A DNA stretch of 64,000 bases. It comes from Cytobacillus firmus. GTDB taxonomy: Bacteria; Bacillota; Bacilli; Bacillales; Cytobacillaceae. The DNA is taken from contig NZ_CP098323.1 of NCBI RefSeq assembly GCF_023657595.1, positions 3,558,001 through 3,622,000 on the forward strand, given 5' to 3'. The translations under genes and the position numbers were made by a program. Shown piece by piece: positions 26,388 to 38,059 of the stretch (its first letter is position 1; each line of letters begins with the position of its first letter). The notes under the pieces were generated by a model that was not told the DNA's origin, searched no databases, and worked only from the letters and a program-made list of their open reading frames with translations.

Positions 26388-28580
26388 TTACCGGGTCACT
26401 TCCTCGTACCCGAGACGGCTGTATATCTCTCTGATGACCTTTTGGGCAGCCACTGGAATGACGGTCCCCGGGCCAAAAATGGCAGAGGCACCATGCTCAT
26501 ATAAATATTGATAATCCTGCGCCGGAATTACCCCGCCGATGACTACAATAATATCTTCCCTATCCAGTTTCTTCAGTTCAGCAGCAAGCTGCGGCAGAAG
26601 GGTCTTATGGCCTGCTGCAAGTGAACTGATGCCAATGACATGAACGTCATTTTCGACCGCCTGAAGAGCTGTTTCTTCCGGAGTCTGGAACAGAGGGCCG
26701 ATATCAACATCAAAACCAAGATCAGCAAAGGCTGTTGAAATGACTTTTGCTCCCCTGTCATGGCCATCCTGCCCCATCTTGGCAATCAGAATCCGCGGTC
26801 TTCTTCCTTCATTTTCAAGGAATTCATCTGTCATCTGCTTTACTTCTGCAATTTCTTTTTCATTTGAAAAAGCAGAACTATAAACGCCGCTGATTGAACG
26901 AATAATCGCTTTATGGCGGCTGGCCACTTTTTCAATTGCTTCGGAAATTTCGCCAAGAGTGGCTCTAACCCGTGCTGCATTTACTGCAAGCTCAAGAAGG
27001 TTACCTTCCCCTGATTCAGCAGCTTTTGTAATAGCCTCCAGGGCCTCAGCAACTTTCTCATTATCGCGGGAGGCCTTTAGCCGCTCCAGCTTTTCGATTT
27101 GCTTTAATCGTACAGCTGTGTTGTCGATGTCCAGAATGTCAATCGGCTCTTCTTTTTCCAGCCTGTATTTATTGACACCAATAATGGTTTCTTTTCCGGA
27201 ATCGATTTGTGCCTGCCTTCTGGCAGCAGCTTCTTCGATTCTCATTTTTGGCAATCCTGTCTCAATTGCCCTGGCCATTCCGCCAAGATTCTCGATTTCC
27301 TCAATATGCTCCCAGGCTCGCTTAATTAACTGATCTGTTAGTGCTTCTACATAATAAGAACCGCCCCATGGATCAATTACATTGGTGATACCTGTTTCCT
27401 CCTGAAGGTACAGTTGTGTATTTCTCGCTATACGGGCTGAAAAATCCGTCGGCAATGCGATGGCTTCGTCCAATGCATTCGTATGAAGAGATTGAGTATG
27501 CCCCATCGCTGCTGCATGTGCTTCAATAAGAGTCCTTGTTACATTATTGAATGGGTCCTGCTCGGTCAAGCTCCAGCCTGAGGTTTGAGAATGCGTTCTA
27601 AGCGCCATTGATTTTGGATTAACGGGTTCGAAGGTCTTCATCATTTTTGCCCAAATGTAGCGGGCTGCCCTCATTTTTGCCACTTCCATAAAGTAGTTCA
27701 TGCCGATAGCCCAGAAAAACGAGAGTCTCGGTGCAAAGGAATCAATATCGATTCCGGCTTTAAGTCCGGTTCTTACGTATTCAAGTCCATCTGCGAGCGT
27801 ATAGGCAAGCTCAATATCAGCTGGTGCACCCGCTTCCTGCATATGATATCCTGAGATGCTGATGCTATTGAATTTCGGCATGTATTTTGATGTATATTCA
27901 AATATGTCGGCAATGATCTTCATAGACATTTCCGGCGGATAAATATAGGTGTTGCGCACCATATATTCTTTTAAAATATCATTCTGGATCGTTCCCGAAA
28001 GCTTCTCCTGGCTTACTCCCTGCTCTTCCGCTGTGACAATATAAAAAGCCATAACAGGCAAAACTGCGCCATTCATCGTCATGGATACAGACATTTGATC
28101 TAAAGGGATCCCATCAAACAGTGTCTTCATGTCCAGGATGGAATCAATGGCCACGCCAGCTTTCCCTACATCCCCTTCGACTCTTGGATGATCAGAATCA
28201 TAGCCTCTATGGGTGGCAAGATCAAAAGCGACTGATAAACCCTTTTGCCCCATGGCAAGATTGCGGCGGTAGAAAGCATTGCTTTCCTCTGCAGTAGAAA
28301 ATCCGGCATATTGACGGACAGTCCAGGGCCTGTTCACATACATGGTTGAATAAGGCCCCCTTGTATATGGAGGAAGCCCCGGCTTATCGTTTAAATGCTC
28401 CATATCTTTTAGGTCTTCATTTGTGTATAGCGGCTTTATTTTTATTCTCTCATTTGTTTCAAAGAGAAGATGATCGATGGATGAATTGATTTCTTCCTCC
28501 GCTTTTCTTTTCCAGTCATCCTTTGCTGATTGTTTTACTTTATGAATATCCAGGCTTTTAAAATCTGGTTTATTGGCCAT
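26388..28580 (-). CDS. mutB: Methylmalonyl-CoA mutase large subunit
   Basis: A 730-residue adenosylcobalamin enzyme converting R-methylmalonyl-CoA to succinyl-CoA. The TIM-barrel substrate domain (about 50-550) includes [18 protein letters not shown] and [16 protein letters not shown]. The C-terminal B12 domain has DGHDRG with the cobalt-binding His, then SSLAAGH and GGVIPAQD. The start lies inside the end of mutA (11-base overlap), with GGAGGTGG upstream. B. subtilis 168 lacks this enzyme as far as I recall. Confidence 0.96.
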   Translation of the reverse strand: MANKPDFKSLDIHKVKQSAKDDWKRKAEEEINSSIDHLLFETNERIKIKPLYTNEDLKDMEHLNDKPGLPPYTRGPYSTMYVNRPWTVRQYAGFSTAEESNAFYRRNLAMGQKGLSVAFDLATHRGYDSDHPRVEGDVGKAGVAIDSILDMKTLFDGIPLDQMSVSMTMNGAVLPVMAFYIVTAEEQGVSQEKLSGTIQNDILKEYMVRNTYIYPPEMSMKIIADIFEYTSKYMPKFNSISISGYHMQEAGAPADIELAYTLADGLEYVRTGLKAGIDIDSFAPRLSFFWAIGMNYFMEVAKMRAARYIWAKMMKTFEPVNPKSMALRTHSQTSGWSLTEQDPFNNVTRTLIEAHAAAMGHTQSLHTNALDEAIALPTDFSARIARNTQLYLQEETGITNVIDPWGGSYYVEALTDQLIKRAWEHIEEIENLGGMARAIETGLPKMRIEEAAARRQAQIDSGKETIIGVNKYRLEKEEPIDILDIDNTAVRLKQIEKLERLKASRDNEKVAEALEAITKAAESGEGNLLELAVNAARVRATLGEISEAIEKVASRHKAIIRSISGVYSSAFSNEKEIAEVKQMTDEFLENEGRRPRILIAKMGQDGHDRGAKVISTAFADLGFDVDIGPLFQTPEETALQAVENDVHVIGISSLAAGHKTLLPQLAAELKKLDREDIIVVIGGVIPAQDYQYLYEHGASAIFGPGTVIPVAAQKVIREIYSRLGYEEVTR

Positions 28581-30432
28581 TGTTTGCCACCTCCATCTCG
28601 TTCAGCATCTTCAAGAGAGTTTCATAGCAATCGCTTTTCATGTGAATGTATCCTCTGATTCCAGCACCTTTAAATTCATCCCTTTTTCTCTCTTCAGGAA
28701 GGCCGGCTAAATAGATTGCAGCTGATGGGAAAGCTTCTTTCAGTTGTTTAATTAAAGGAACAGCCATACTGTCATATTGGTCGTTTGATCCGCAAATAAA
28801 ATAATGCCTGCAATTTGTTTCTTGGATAAATGCTTTAGCATCTTCCGGGTTCACTACTGAGCCGCTTCTGACTGCCTCAACCCCTCCGGGTGCGAGGAAG
28901 CCTGCAATAAAATCAGCACGGGCCTTATGATTCTTCAATTCTCCCAGACAGATTAGTCCTGCTTGAGGACGTATCCCCTTTTCCTTTAATCTTTCCGATA
29001 AACTCCGCAAACCTTCGAAGGACTCTGGAAGCCGAACCTGCGGGATTGGCTTGATAACACTCTTGCTGTTTTCAATGGTTTCGGCCTCTATTTGAAGCGG
29101 CTTTTCATCAGGGTTAGCATAAATATTTGTTCCAATGATACTTTGTTTTCTAGTATGAACATCTTTCTGCTTCTTTTCATGAACTTGAGAAATCTGACTC
29201 TGAACCCACCCTGTCTGGAGGGCTTCAGCCATTCCTCCCAGCTCTTCTATCTCAAGGAAAAGTTCCCAGGCTTTATCAATCAGTTCATTCGTCAGATGCT
29301 CCACATACCAGGAGCCGCCCGCCGGGTCAGAGACCTTCAGCAGATGCGCTTCCTCCATTAGAATGAGCTGGGTGTTTCGGGCAATTCGGTCTGAAAAAGG
29401 AGAATGTGCTCCTTCCGGTTCATTATACGGACTGACATGCAGGAATTGGACTCCTCCCAATACTGCTGCAAATGCTTCATTCCCTGCTCTCAGCACATTA
29501 ACATAAGGATCATAAGCTGACTTAGTAAAGGAGGATGTTTCTGCTGAAATGACTATTTTTTTACTGTCTCTCTCAGCTCCATATACTTCTGCAACCTTGC
29601 CCCATAAAACCTTTGCCGCACGAAGCTTGGCAATCTCCATAAAAAAGTTTGAGCCAACAGCAAACTTGAATAGCATTTTGGATAGAATTTCTTCGATTTT
29701 TTTGCCTTTTCCAAGAAAATACTGCAGGTGATTTACTCCTGCAGCCAGTGCAAAAGCAAGTTCCTGGACGCCATTTGCGCCGCCATTGTGATAAACAGCA
29801 GTATTCACCATGATGGTTTTCAGGCTTGGCATATGTTCAGCTGCCGAATTGGCCGTTTCATTCAAATTTTCGTAAAGCTCATCGATTGAGCGATCGTTCA
29901 TTTTGTCTGCAGCAGCAATGGCAAGCGGGTCTGCTGCAATATATCCTGTGATTTTTTCGCTTTCACTTAATCTCCCAAGTTCTTCTATTAATTGACGGTG
30001 ACTTTGAGCGGCATCCACACTGAAAGGATATTTTTTATAAAGTTCTCCAACAGCGATGCTGATCTTCTCTGGATTTGTCAGCTGTTCTGGCTGGAAAGCC
30101 AGCGCTGTCTGACCCTTCGCAACAGCAGCAAGGAGTTTTTCTGCCAGCTCTTCAGAAGCTGAAGCACTAACCTTCTGTGCAACCTTCCATTCCTCTCCCA
30201 GGTATCCGGCAGCGTATGAACCCCTTCTGAAGTCTTCTGCACCCGGATATTGGGATAACGGGATTTCGGTCAGGTCCTCTCTGGAATAAAGCGGTTTCAA
30301 TTTTATGTTTTCATATGTATTTCGTGATAATGTTTCTAAGGATTTCCCTTTAAGAGCTTTTTCTGCACTCTGTTCCCAATCTTCATTAGTCTGCTGCGGG
30401 AATTTTTCTTCAATCATTTTCTTTAATGACAT
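28570..30432 (-). CDS. mutA: Methylmalonyl-CoA mutase small subunit
   Basis: A 620-residue non-catalytic partner of MutB, homologous along its length but without the cobalt ligand: where MutB has DGHDRG, this protein reads [10 protein letters not shown]. That is normal for the small subunit of heterodimeric mutases. ATG at 30432 is chosen because AAGGA sits ten bases upstream; the ATG at 30474 has no ribosome site and would add 14 residues. It is the first gene of the mut operon, downstream of the bkd terminator. Confidence 0.93.
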   Translation of the reverse strand: MSLKKMIEEKFPQQTNEDWEQSAEKALKGKSLETLSRNTYENIKLKPLYSREDLTEIPLSQYPGAEDFRRGSYAAGYLGEEWKVAQKVSASASEELAEKLLAAVAKGQTALAFQPEQLTNPEKISIAVGELYKKYPFSVDAAQSHRQLIEELGRLSESEKITGYIAADPLAIAAADKMNDRSIDELYENLNETANSAAEHMPSLKTIMVNTAVYHNGGANGVQELAFALAAGVNHLQYFLGKGKKIEEILSKMLFKFAVGSNFFMEIAKLRAAKVLWGKVAEVYGAERDSKKIVISAETSSFTKSAYDPYVNVLRAGNEAFAAVLGGVQFLHVSPYNEPEGAHSPFSDRIARNTQLILMEEAHLLKVSDPAGGSWYVEHLTNELIDKAWELFLEIEELGGMAEALQTGWVQSQISQVHEKKQKDVHTRKQSIIGTNIYANPDEKPLQIEAETIENSKSVIKPIPQVRLPESFEGLRSLSERLKEKGIRPQAGLICLGELKNHKARADFIAGFLAPGGVEAVRSGSVVNPEDAKAFIQETNCRHYFICGSNDQYDSMAVPLIKQLKEAFPSAAIYLAGLPEERKRDEFKGAGIRGYIHMKSDCYETLLKMLNEMEVANNGQ

Positions 30433-30593
30433 AATTAGGCTGTCCTTGTAGCTGACAGCGTTCCCTCCCCTCATGCGGCAGCGGACCCGTTTCTCTTATG
30501 AAACATTGCCGCAAGAAAATTATAATAAAATTCTAAATTCTCCATACACCTATTTTAGTATACAAAGAAGAAACAAGCAATGAACAATAAGAA

Positions 30594-30620
30594 ACCGCTG
30601 CCCCATAGCAGGGCAGCGGT
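30594..30620 (-). terminator. Terminator at the end of the bkd operon
   Basis: A ten-base-pair stem ACCGCTGCCC/GGGCAGCGGT twelve bases after the bkdB stop. The tract after it on the minus strand is TTTCTTATT, so termination may be incomplete and some reading into mutA is possible. Confidence 0.7.
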
Positions 30621-30631
30621 CATTTTACTTA

Positions 30632-31963
30632 TTAATAAATAGATGTATTTTCTTTGGATGTGTTCTCCAGAATTTCCTTTACGCGCTGCAGGAAGCGTCC
30701 GCATACCAGACCGTCAAGTACACGGTGATCAAGTGACATGCAAAGGTTAACCATATCACGGACAGCGATCATGCCATTGTTCATGACAACAGGACGTTTC
30801 ACAATGGATTCAACCTGAAGAATTGCAGCCTGCGGATAATTGATAATGCCCATGGACTGTACGGAACCGAATGATCCGGTATTATTTACAGTGAAAGTTC
30901 CACCCTGCATTTCAGCAGAAGTCAGTTTTCCTGTACGTACTTTTAAGGCAAGATCATTTATTTCACGGCCAATACCTTTAATCGTTTTTTCATCAGCAGC
31001 TTTGATGACAGGAACGAATAACGCGTCATCTGTTGCAACTGCAATGGATATATTAATATCCTTCTTCTGGATGATCTTATCTCCTGCCCACATGGAATTA
31101 ATCTGCGGGAATTCCTTAAGGGCCTGTGCAACTGCTTTTACGAAGAAAGCAAAGAATGTAATATTGAAGCCCTCTTTTTGCTTAAACTCCCCTTTAATGC
31201 TGTTGCGGTACTCAACAAGATTTGTAACATCCACTTCCATCATTGTCCAGGCATGAGGTGCTTCATGTTTACTGCGGAGCATATTGGCAGCAATCGCCTT
31301 ACGCACTCCGGTAACAGGGATTTCAACATCACCTGGCATAACCGGTACATTAGGTGCTGGCGCCGCCTGTTTGGATGCAGCAGGCTGGGAAGGTGCAGGT
31401 GCAGCTTCCGGTGCTGGCGCTTCTGTCTTTTCCGGTGCAGCCGCAGCCGCTGCAGCAGTTGGAATATCTCCGGACTCAATGATCTTCATAAGATCTTTAC
31501 GGGTGATGCGTCCGCCGCCGCCAGTACCTGTCACCTGGTTCAAGTCGATTCCATGCTCTTGAGAAAGCCTTAAGACTGCAGGTGAATAACGGACTCCTTT
31601 TGGAGCATCCGCTGCTTTAACAGGTGCCGCTGGTGCAGAAGGCGCTGAGGCTGAAGGTGCAGCCGTAGTCTTATCCTCCGCTTTTGTCTCTGCTGGCGCA
31701 TCTTGAGCAGTTTCCCCGCCGCCTTCGGTTTCGATTGTCAAAATCACCTGGCCGACTTCATACGTTTCGCCTTCTTCTGCAATCAATTCTTTGATTACAC
31801 CAGTGAAAGAGGACGGTACTTCCGCGTTTACTTTGTCAGTCATTACTTCAGCAAGCGGATCATATTTATTTACTTTATCTCCAACGGAAACCAGCCATTT
31901 GCTGATTGTACCTTCTGTAACACTTTCCCCAAGCTGGGGCATTTTTATTTGTTCAATAGCCAC
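30632..31963 (-). CDS. bkdB: Branched-chain keto acid dehydrogenase E2
   Basis: A 443-residue dihydrolipoyl acyltransferase, the core of the BCKDH complex. One lipoyl domain carries the lipoylated Lys44 (MTDKVNAEV). A long Ala/Pro/Glu linker, the peripheral-subunit binding domain (about 122-160, VRYSPAVLRLSQEHGIDL) and the catalytic domain with DHRVLDG near the C-terminus follow. GTG start with GGAGGTT upstream. The Ala-Pro linkers are the source of several long spurious frames on the other strand. Confidence 0.96.
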   Translation of the reverse strand: MAIEQIKMPQLGESVTEGTISKWLVSVGDKVNKYDPLAEVMTDKVNAEVPSSFTGVIKELIAEEGETYEVGQVILTIETEGGGETAQDAPAETKAEDKTTAAPSASAPSAPAAPVKAADAPKGVRYSPAVLRLSQEHGIDLNQVTGTGGGGRITRKDLMKIIESGDIPTAAAAAAAPEKTEAPAPEAAPAPSQPAASKQAAPAPNVPVMPGDVEIPVTGVRKAIAANMLRSKHEAPHAWTMMEVDVTNLVEYRNSIKGEFKQKEGFNITFFAFFVKAVAQALKEFPQINSMWAGDKIIQKKDINISIAVATDDALFVPVIKAADEKTIKGIGREINDLALKVRTGKLTSAEMQGGTFTVNNTGSFGSVQSMGIINYPQAAILQVESIVKRPVVMNNGMIAVRDMVNLCMSLDHRVLDGLVCGRFLQRVKEILENTSKENTSIY

Positions 31964-32093
31964 CTGAGTAACCTCCTTCTAGCTGCCCGCACTCTGCGGG
32001 TCATGCAGCAGGTGCAGCTGAACCGGAATGGAATCCGGCCTTAGAGCCGCACCCTCTGCGAGCTCTCCATTTTTATTAACTAAGATGCCATTA

Positions 32094-33077
32094 TTAAAAT
32101 TCAGCCAATTCACGCATTGCTTTTTCTACTTTATCAGGGTTAACCATAAAGTATTTCTCCATAGTTGGAGCGTAAGGCATTGCTGGCACATCAGGACCTG
32201 CAAGGCGTTTGATCGGTGCATCCAGCTCAAACAGGCAGTTCTCTGCAATAATCGCAGCAACTTCGCCCATGATACTGCCTTCTTTATTATCCTCAGTTAG
32301 AAGAAGCACTTTTCCTGTTTTAGAAGCAGCTTCAATAATTGCTTCTTTATCTAACGGATAAACCGTTCTTAAATCCAGTATGTGCGCTGAAATGCCATCT
32401 TTAGCAAGTCTTTCAGCAGCTTGAAGAGCAAAATGGACGCATAGGCCATAAGTGATGACCGTGATATCTTCACCTTCGCGTTTTACATCTGCTTTTCCGA
32501 TTGGCAGCACATAATCATCATCAGGAACCTCACCTTTTATCAGGCGATATGCGCGCTTATGTTCAAAAAACAGCACCGGATCCTCATCACGGATTGCTGC
32601 TTTCAATAGTCCCTTAACATCATAAGGGGTAGAAGGCATAACAATCTTAAGTCCCGGCTGATTGGCAAATACAGCTTCGACGGACTGTGAATGATAAAGT
32701 GCTCCATGAACACCGCCGCCATATGGTGCACGTACTACAATCGGACAGCTCCAGTCATTATTTGAACGATAGCGGATGCGTGCCGCTTCTGAAATAATCT
32801 GGTTAACAGCCGGCATAATGAAGTCGGCAAATTGCATTTCTGCAATTGGACGCATTCCATACATTGCTGCACCGATTCCAACCCCTGCAATCGCTGATTC
32901 AGCAAGCGGAGTATCAATTACGCGGTCTTCGCCAAATTTGTCATATAGTCCTTGTGTCGCTTTAAATACGCCACCTTTTTTACCTACGTCTTCACCTAAA
33001 ACAAATACCTTTGGATCTCTTTCCATTTCCTCGCGGATTGCCATAGTCACCGCATCGATATAAGAAATTACAGCCAT
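32094..33077 (-). CDS. bkdAB: Branched-chain keto acid dehydrogenase E1 beta
   Basis: A 327-residue transketolase-like beta subunit. LGEDVGKKGGVFKAT at the N-terminus and the pyrimidine-binding half with MRPIAEMQFADF are typical, as is the C-terminal GPDVPAMPYAPTMEKYF. With BkdAA it decarboxylates the 2-keto acids of Val, Leu and Ile and passes the acyl group to BkdB. A GC-rich hairpin-containing gap of 130 bases separates it from bkdB. Confidence 0.95.
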   Translation of the reverse strand: MAVISYIDAVTMAIREEMERDPKVFVLGEDVGKKGGVFKATQGLYDKFGEDRVIDTPLAESAIAGVGIGAAMYGMRPIAEMQFADFIMPAVNQIISEAARIRYRSNNDWSCPIVVRAPYGGGVHGALYHSQSVEAVFANQPGLKIVMPSTPYDVKGLLKAAIRDEDPVLFFEHKRAYRLIKGEVPDDDYVLPIGKADVKREGEDITVITYGLCVHFALQAAERLAKDGISAHILDLRTVYPLDKEAIIEAASKTGKVLLLTEDNKEGSIMGEVAAIIAENCLFELDAPIKRLAGPDVPAMPYAPTMEKYFMVNPDKVEKAMRELAEF

Positions 33078-33089
33078 ATTCTCTCCCCC

Positions 33090-34085
33090 TTACTGTTCAG
33101 CATATACATGCTTTAAAGCAGATTCCGCTTCTGCATATGGAGCGTTTTCAGCATAATCAGTTGCTTCGTTTACCAGTTTCATAACCCGATCATTGATTTC
33201 CTTTTCAATCGCATCGTCCATAACGCCATTTTCTTTCAGGTAGGCCCCAAAAGTAATAATCGGATCTTTAGTTTTTGCTTCAGCCACTTCATCAGGAGCA
33301 CGGTAGCTTCGGTCATCATCATCAGATGAGTGTGGTGTTAAACGGTATGAAACGGTTTCGACTAATGTCGGACCTTCTCCGCGGCGGCCTCTGTCTGCTG
33401 CTTCTTTCACAGCTTTATAAACTTCAAGCGGATCGTTTCCGTCAACTGTTATACCTGGCATACCATAGCCAATAGCTCTGTCAGACACATTTTCGCAAGC
33501 AAGCTGCTTTTCAATCGGAACAGAGATTGCATATTTATTATTTTCACACATAAAGATAACAGGAAGTTTATGAACACCTGCAAAGTTCGCACCTTCATGG
33601 AAATCTCCCTGGTTAGAAGAGCCTTCACCGAATGTTACAAAAGTAACCAGGTCCTTCCCTTCAAGCTTTCCGCCGAGGGCGACACCAACAGCATGAGGCA
33701 CCTGTGTAGTAACAGGAGAAGACCCTGTCACGATCCGGTTTTTCTTTTGGCCGAAGTGTCCAGGCATTTGGCGTCCGCCTGAGTTTGGGTCTTCCGCTTT
33801 AGCAAACCCTGACAGCATTAATTCCCTTGCGGTCATGCCAAATGTTAAAACAACACCCATGTCACGATAATATGGTAGAACATAATCTTTCTCGCGATCA
33901 AGAGCAAATGCGGCACCTACCTGCGCAGCTTCCTGCCCCTGGCATGAAATAACGAACGGAATTTTTCCAGCACGGTTCAAAAGCCACATGCGCTCATCAA
34001 GACGGCGGGCTAATAGCATCGTCTCATACATTTCAAGAACTTTCTCATCACTTAAACCTAAATCTTTATGACGGTTTTCAGCCAT
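33090..34085 (-). CDS. bkdAA: Branched-chain keto acid dehydrogenase E1 alpha
   Basis: A 331-residue thiamine-diphosphate-binding subunit. The ThDP motif GEGSSNQGDFHEGANFAGV (GDG-like start, NN end in CENNKYA) and the phosphorylation-loop-like region PHSSDDDDRSYR are clear. Twelve bases separate it from bkdAB, so the two subunits are co-translated. Confidence 0.95.
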   Translation of the reverse strand: MAENRHKDLGLSDEKVLEMYETMLLARRLDERMWLLNRAGKIPFVISCQGQEAAQVGAAFALDREKDYVLPYYRDMGVVLTFGMTARELMLSGFAKAEDPNSGGRQMPGHFGQKKNRIVTGSSPVTTQVPHAVGVALGGKLEGKDLVTFVTFGEGSSNQGDFHEGANFAGVHKLPVIFMCENNKYAISVPIEKQLACENVSDRAIGYGMPGITVDGNDPLEVYKAVKEAADRGRRGEGPTLVETVSYRLTPHSSDDDDRSYRAPDEVAEAKTKDPIITFGAYLKENGVMDDAIEKEINDRVMKLVNEATDYAENAPYAEAESALKHVYAEQ

Positions 34086-34163
34086 TTATACAACCTCCTA
34101 AGCTAATATGTATCAGCCCGGGCTCCCATTTGGGGCCAGGACTTATTTTATTTAATCGGATTT

Positions 34164-35585
34164 TTATCCGTGGATTGCTTTTCCATCTACAGCAAGGGCA
34201 GCTTCACCGATTGCTTCAGATAACGTCGGATGCGGGTGGATAGTATGTGCTACTTCCCATGGAGTTGCATCAAGAACGCGTGCAAGGCCTGCTTCTGAAA
34301 TCATATCTGTTACATGCGGGCCGATCATATGGACACCAAGAATATCATCGGAATCTTTATCTGCCACAATTTTTACAAACCCGTCAGATTCACCGAATAC
34401 AAGCGCCTTTCCGATTGCACGGAATGAGAATTTGCCAGTTTTTACATTATGGCCTTTTTCCTTTGCTTCATCCTCTGTTAATCCTACACTTGCCGCTTCC
34501 GGTGAACTGTAAATGCATTTAGAAACCAGGCTGTAGTCAATTGGAGAAGGATTCTGGCCTGCAATGTGCTCCACTGCAACAATTCCCTCATGAGAAGCAA
34601 CATGTGCCAGCTGAAGACCGCCAATGACATCGCCAATCGCATAGATATGAGATTCCTTTGTCTGGAAGTATTCATTTGCGGAAATAAATCCCTTTTCAAT
34701 TTGAATATCCGTATTTTCAATGCCGATTCCTTCTGTATTTGCCTGACGGCCCACAGAAACAAGCAATTTCTCAGCGGAAAATTCCTTTTGGGAACCTTTC
34801 ACTTCAGCTGAAATCGTTACTCCTTCACCTTTCTGAAGGGTTTCAGGAAGAACCTTTGCTCCAGTAACAATTTTGACTCCTTTTTTCTTCATAAGGCGCT
34901 GCATTTCCTTTGAAATTTCTTTGTCTTCTGTAGGTATAATGCGGTCAGCATATTCAATCACTGTTACATCAGCCCCAAAGTCTGATAACATGGATGCCCA
35001 TTCGATGCCGATGACTCCGCCGCCAACAATGATAATGGAGTTTGGCACTTCTTCCAAAGCTAATGCCTCATCAGAAGTCATGACAAGTTGTCCATCAATG
35101 TCCAATCCTGGCAGGGTACGGGGGCGAGATCCAGTTGCTACAATCACATTTTTAGGGATCAGCATTTTATTTTCGTCCCCATTGTTCATTTCAACAGAAA
35201 TTGTCCCTGGCATTGGAGAGAAAATAGAAGGTCCAAGAATGCGGCCTGTGCCTTCAAAAACATCAATCTTACCTTGCTTCATCAAGTGCTGAACACCTTT
35301 ATGAAGCTGATCAACGATTTTGTTTTTTCGTTCCTGCACCTTACCAAAATTGATTGATACATCACTTGTGATTACGCCAAAATCTTCACTGTGCTTTGCA
35401 GTTGCAAACACTTCAGCACTTCTTAATAATGCCTTGCTTGGTATGCAGCCTTTATGAAGGCAAGTCCCTCCAAGTTTTCCTTTTTCAACGATTGCCGTTT
35501 TTAAACCAAGCTGTGAAGCACGGATGGCTGCTACATAACCGCCTGTGCCTCCGCCTAAAATCACCAAATCATATTCCTGTGCCAA
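34164..35585 (-). CDS. lpdV: Dihydrolipoyl dehydrogenase of the BCKDH complex (E3)
   Basis: A 473-residue flavin disulfide reductase. FAD-binding GGGTGGYVAA, redox disulfide GGTCLHKGCIPSK, NAD-binding VVGGGVIGIEWAS-like region and the C-terminal His-Glu pair (HPHPTLSE) are all present. It reoxidises the lipoyl group of BkdB. The start is TTG with GGGGGAAG seven bases upstream. Confidence 0.95.
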   Translation of the reverse strand: MAQEYDLVILGGGTGGYVAAIRASQLGLKTAIVEKGKLGGTCLHKGCIPSKALLRSAEVFATAKHSEDFGVITSDVSINFGKVQERKNKIVDQLHKGVQHLMKQGKIDVFEGTGRILGPSIFSPMPGTISVEMNNGDENKMLIPKNVIVATGSRPRTLPGLDIDGQLVMTSDEALALEEVPNSIIIVGGGVIGIEWASMLSDFGADVTVIEYADRIIPTEDKEISKEMQRLMKKKGVKIVTGAKVLPETLQKGEGVTISAEVKGSQKEFSAEKLLVSVGRQANTEGIGIENTDIQIEKGFISANEYFQTKESHIYAIGDVIGGLQLAHVASHEGIVAVEHIAGQNPSPIDYSLVSKCIYSSPEAASVGLTEDEAKEKGHNVKTGKFSFRAIGKALVFGESDGFVKIVADKDSDDILGVHMIGPHVTDMISEAGLARVLDATPWEVAHTIHPHPTLSEAIGEAALAVDGKAIHG

Positions 35586-35599
35586 GTTGCTTCCCCCTT

Positions 35600-36709
35600 C
35601 TATTTCAATGCTGCTTTCCCAGCTGTTTTTCCGGGATATTCTTTTTCAGTCTCTTCACCGCGCAAGACGCGAAGTGCACCTTCCGCAAGTGCCTGAAGCT
35701 CATTTTCACCAGGCTGGACGATGACATCTGCTATCCAGTTAATCCGCTCACTGATTTCTTTTACAAAGCCCTTGCCATAGGCGAGACCGCCTGTAAGGAT
35801 AATGGCATCAACCTTTCCGCCAAGCACTGCACTGGCAGAACCAATCTCCTTAGCCACCTGATAAGCCATTGCGGAGTAGACAAGCTTTGCTTTCTCATCT
35901 CCGTTTTCAATCATCTTTTCAACCTTTACAGCATCATTTGTTCCCAGATAACCAACAAGGCCACCTTGTCCAACAAGTTTCTTCATCACTTCTTCACGAT
36001 AAAAGCTGCCGGAGTAGCAAAGTCCCACCAGATCACCGGCAGGTACTGTACCTGCCCGTTCCGGACTGAACGGCCCGTCTCCATGAAGTCCGTTATTGAC
36101 ATCCACTACTCTGCCTTTTTTATGAGCGCCAACAGTAATACCTCCGCCCATATGTGTGACGATCAGGTTAAGCTCCTCATACTTTTTGCCGAGCTCCTTG
36201 GCCACTCTCCTGGCAACAGCTTTCTGATTCAAAGCATGGAAAATACTTTTTCTTTCTATCATTGAAAAGCCTGAAATACGGGCAATTGGGTCCAGTTCAT
36301 CAACCACAACCGGATCAACAATGAACGATGGAATATTTAAACCCGAAGCAATCTCATATGCCAGGATTCCGCCAAGGTTAGAAGCATGCTGGCCAGCAAA
36401 ACCGGCACGAAGATCCCCAAGCATTGCATCATTAACAGAATATGTGCCTCCTTCAATTGGGCGAAGAAGCCCGCCGCGGCCGCACACTGCACTTAATTTG
36501 GAAATATTGATTCCTTCATGATCCAGCGTCTCTAAAATGGTCTGTTTACGGAATTCATACTGATCGATAATACTTTCATATGAGTTAATGACATCTGCAT
36601 CATGGCGTAATGTCTTCTCCAGGACAGAGATCTCATTATCGAAAACTCCAATCTTAGTTGAAGTGGATCCCGGATTGATGACGAGAATTCGATGTTCTTG
36701 TTCTAGCAC
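35600..36709 (-). CDS. buk: Butyrate kinase
   Basis: A 369-residue ASKHA-fold kinase. [14 protein letters not shown] is the phosphate-binding loop, [20 protein letters not shown] and [12 protein letters not shown] the adenosine motifs. With Ptb it converts acyl-CoA via acyl phosphate to free acid plus ATP, recycling branched acyl-CoAs. Start is GTG with GGAGG seven bases upstream. Between bcd and buk a hairpin (GCGCTGAATT / AATTCAGCG, about 36815-36840) lies in the 174-base gap. Confidence 0.95.
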   Translation of the reverse strand: MLEQEHRILVINPGSTSTKIGVFDNEISVLEKTLRHDADVINSYESIIDQYEFRKQTILETLDHEGINISKLSAVCGRGGLLRPIEGGTYSVNDAMLGDLRAGFAGQHASNLGGILAYEIASGLNIPSFIVDPVVVDELDPIARISGFSMIERKSIFHALNQKAVARRVAKELGKKYEELNLIVTHMGGGITVGAHKKGRVVDVNNGLHGDGPFSPERAGTVPAGDLVGLCYSGSFYREEVMKKLVGQGGLVGYLGTNDAVKVEKMIENGDEKAKLVYSAMAYQVAKEIGSASAVLGGKVDAIILTGGLAYGKGFVKEISERINWIADVIVQPGENELQALAEGALRVLRGEETEKEYPGKTAGKAALK

Positions 36710-36883
36710 GTTTAAACCTCCATAAAGAGCGGAAATCTCCCTTGTAAAAGCATACTCTTACTCAGGGGACTTTATTTGCCGCTGCATTTTTTATACGATG
36801 CTTTTAAAGGCAAAGACGCTGAATTCATAATTCAGCGCTTTGCATTTCAGGAAAGACAGGCTAAATTCCTCTTCTCATAAAAC

Positions 36884-37978
36884 CTATCTGCGGCTAAGGA
36901 TATGGTGGCCGTTTTGGAGGAACTGTCCGCGCGAATTACGCATTCTTTCAATTCTTTCCTCAACCATGCGGTCAGCCGCTTTATATGTTGGAATTCCATC
37001 CCTTTTAGCAATATCAATAACTTTTTCAATATTGTTGTATACAGTTTCAACTTTTTTCATTGCACGTTCACGGTTGTATCCGTACAGCTCATCTGCAACA
37101 TTGATAACTCCGCCTGCATTAATTACATAATCAGGTGCATAAACAATGCCCATCTCATGAATTAAATCACCATGGCGGGTTTCTTTAAGCTGATTGTTTG
37201 CAGCACCAGCAATTACTTTTGCTTTCAGCTGTGGAATTGTATCATCATTAACTGTTGCACCTAAAGCACATGGTGCATAAATATCACATTCAACACCATA
37301 AATTTCATTTGGTTCAACAGCTTTAGCACCGAACTCTTCAACTGCACGCTGAACTGCTTCTTTATTAATATCTGTTACAATTAGCTGTGCACCTTCTTCA
37401 TGCAGATGACGGCAAAGATTGAACGCTACGTTTCCAACACCCTGAACGGCAATTGTTTTGCCTTCTAAAGAGTCAGTTCCGAATGCAGCCTTTGCTGCTG
37501 CCTTCATTCCTCTGTATACGCCATAAGCTGTAACTGGTGAAGGGTTGCCTGAAGAACCGAAGGCAGGTGAAATACCTGTTACATAATCTGTTTCCTCATG
37601 GATCAGATCCATATCAGCTACAGTAGTGCCTACGTCCTCTGCAGTAATATAACGTCCATTTAATCCTTGGATGTAACGTCCGAAAGCACGGAACATCTCT
37701 TCGTTTTTGTCTTTGCGCGGATCGCCGATAATAACTGTTTTACCGCCACCAAGGTTTAAGCCTGCTGCTGCATTCTTATAAGTCATGCCGCGTGCAAGGC
37801 GCAATGCATCCTCAATAGCTGCCTCTTCAGATTCATAAGTCCACATGCGAGTACCGCCAAGCGCAGGACCTAAAGTAGTGTCATGAATAGCAATTATAGC
37901 TTTTAAGCCTGATTGTTTGTCCTGGCAAAACACCACTTGTTCGTAATCGTAAGTTTCTAAGTATTTGAAGATTTCCAT
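36884..37978 (-). CDS. bcd: Branched-chain amino acid (leucine) dehydrogenase
   Basis: A 364-residue NAD-dependent enzyme of the Glu/Leu/Phe/Val dehydrogenase family that deaminates Leu, Val and Ile to 2-keto acids. The substrate-binding GGGKTVI with catalytic Lys near residue 80, the Asp in EDVGTT, and the Rossmann motif [12 protein letters not shown] are intact. It supplies substrate to the BCKDH complex encoded downstream. Confidence 0.95.
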   Translation of the reverse strand: MEIFKYLETYDYEQVVFCQDKQSGLKAIIAIHDTTLGPALGGTRMWTYESEEAAIEDALRLARGMTYKNAAAGLNLGGGKTVIIGDPRKDKNEEMFRAFGRYIQGLNGRYITAEDVGTTVADMDLIHEETDYVTGISPAFGSSGNPSPVTAYGVYRGMKAAAKAAFGTDSLEGKTIAVQGVGNVAFNLCRHLHEEGAQLIVTDINKEAVQRAVEEFGAKAVEPNEIYGVECDIYAPCALGATVNDDTIPQLKAKVIAGAANNQLKETRHGDLIHEMGIVYAPDYVINAGGVINVADELYGYNRERAMKKVETVYNNIEKVIDIAKRDGIPTYKAADRMVEERIERMRNSRGQFLQNGHHILSRR

Positions 37979-38059
37979 GTTCTAATTCCTCCCCGGATTA
38001 TGAAAAAATTTATGTTCGTTTGATTAAAATTTTTTATTTAAATGCTGAATATCAGCAAA

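Noticed and set aside
31178..31573. Long plus-strand frames opposite bkdB
   Set aside because: They come from the Ala/Pro-rich linker read backwards and have no start signals.
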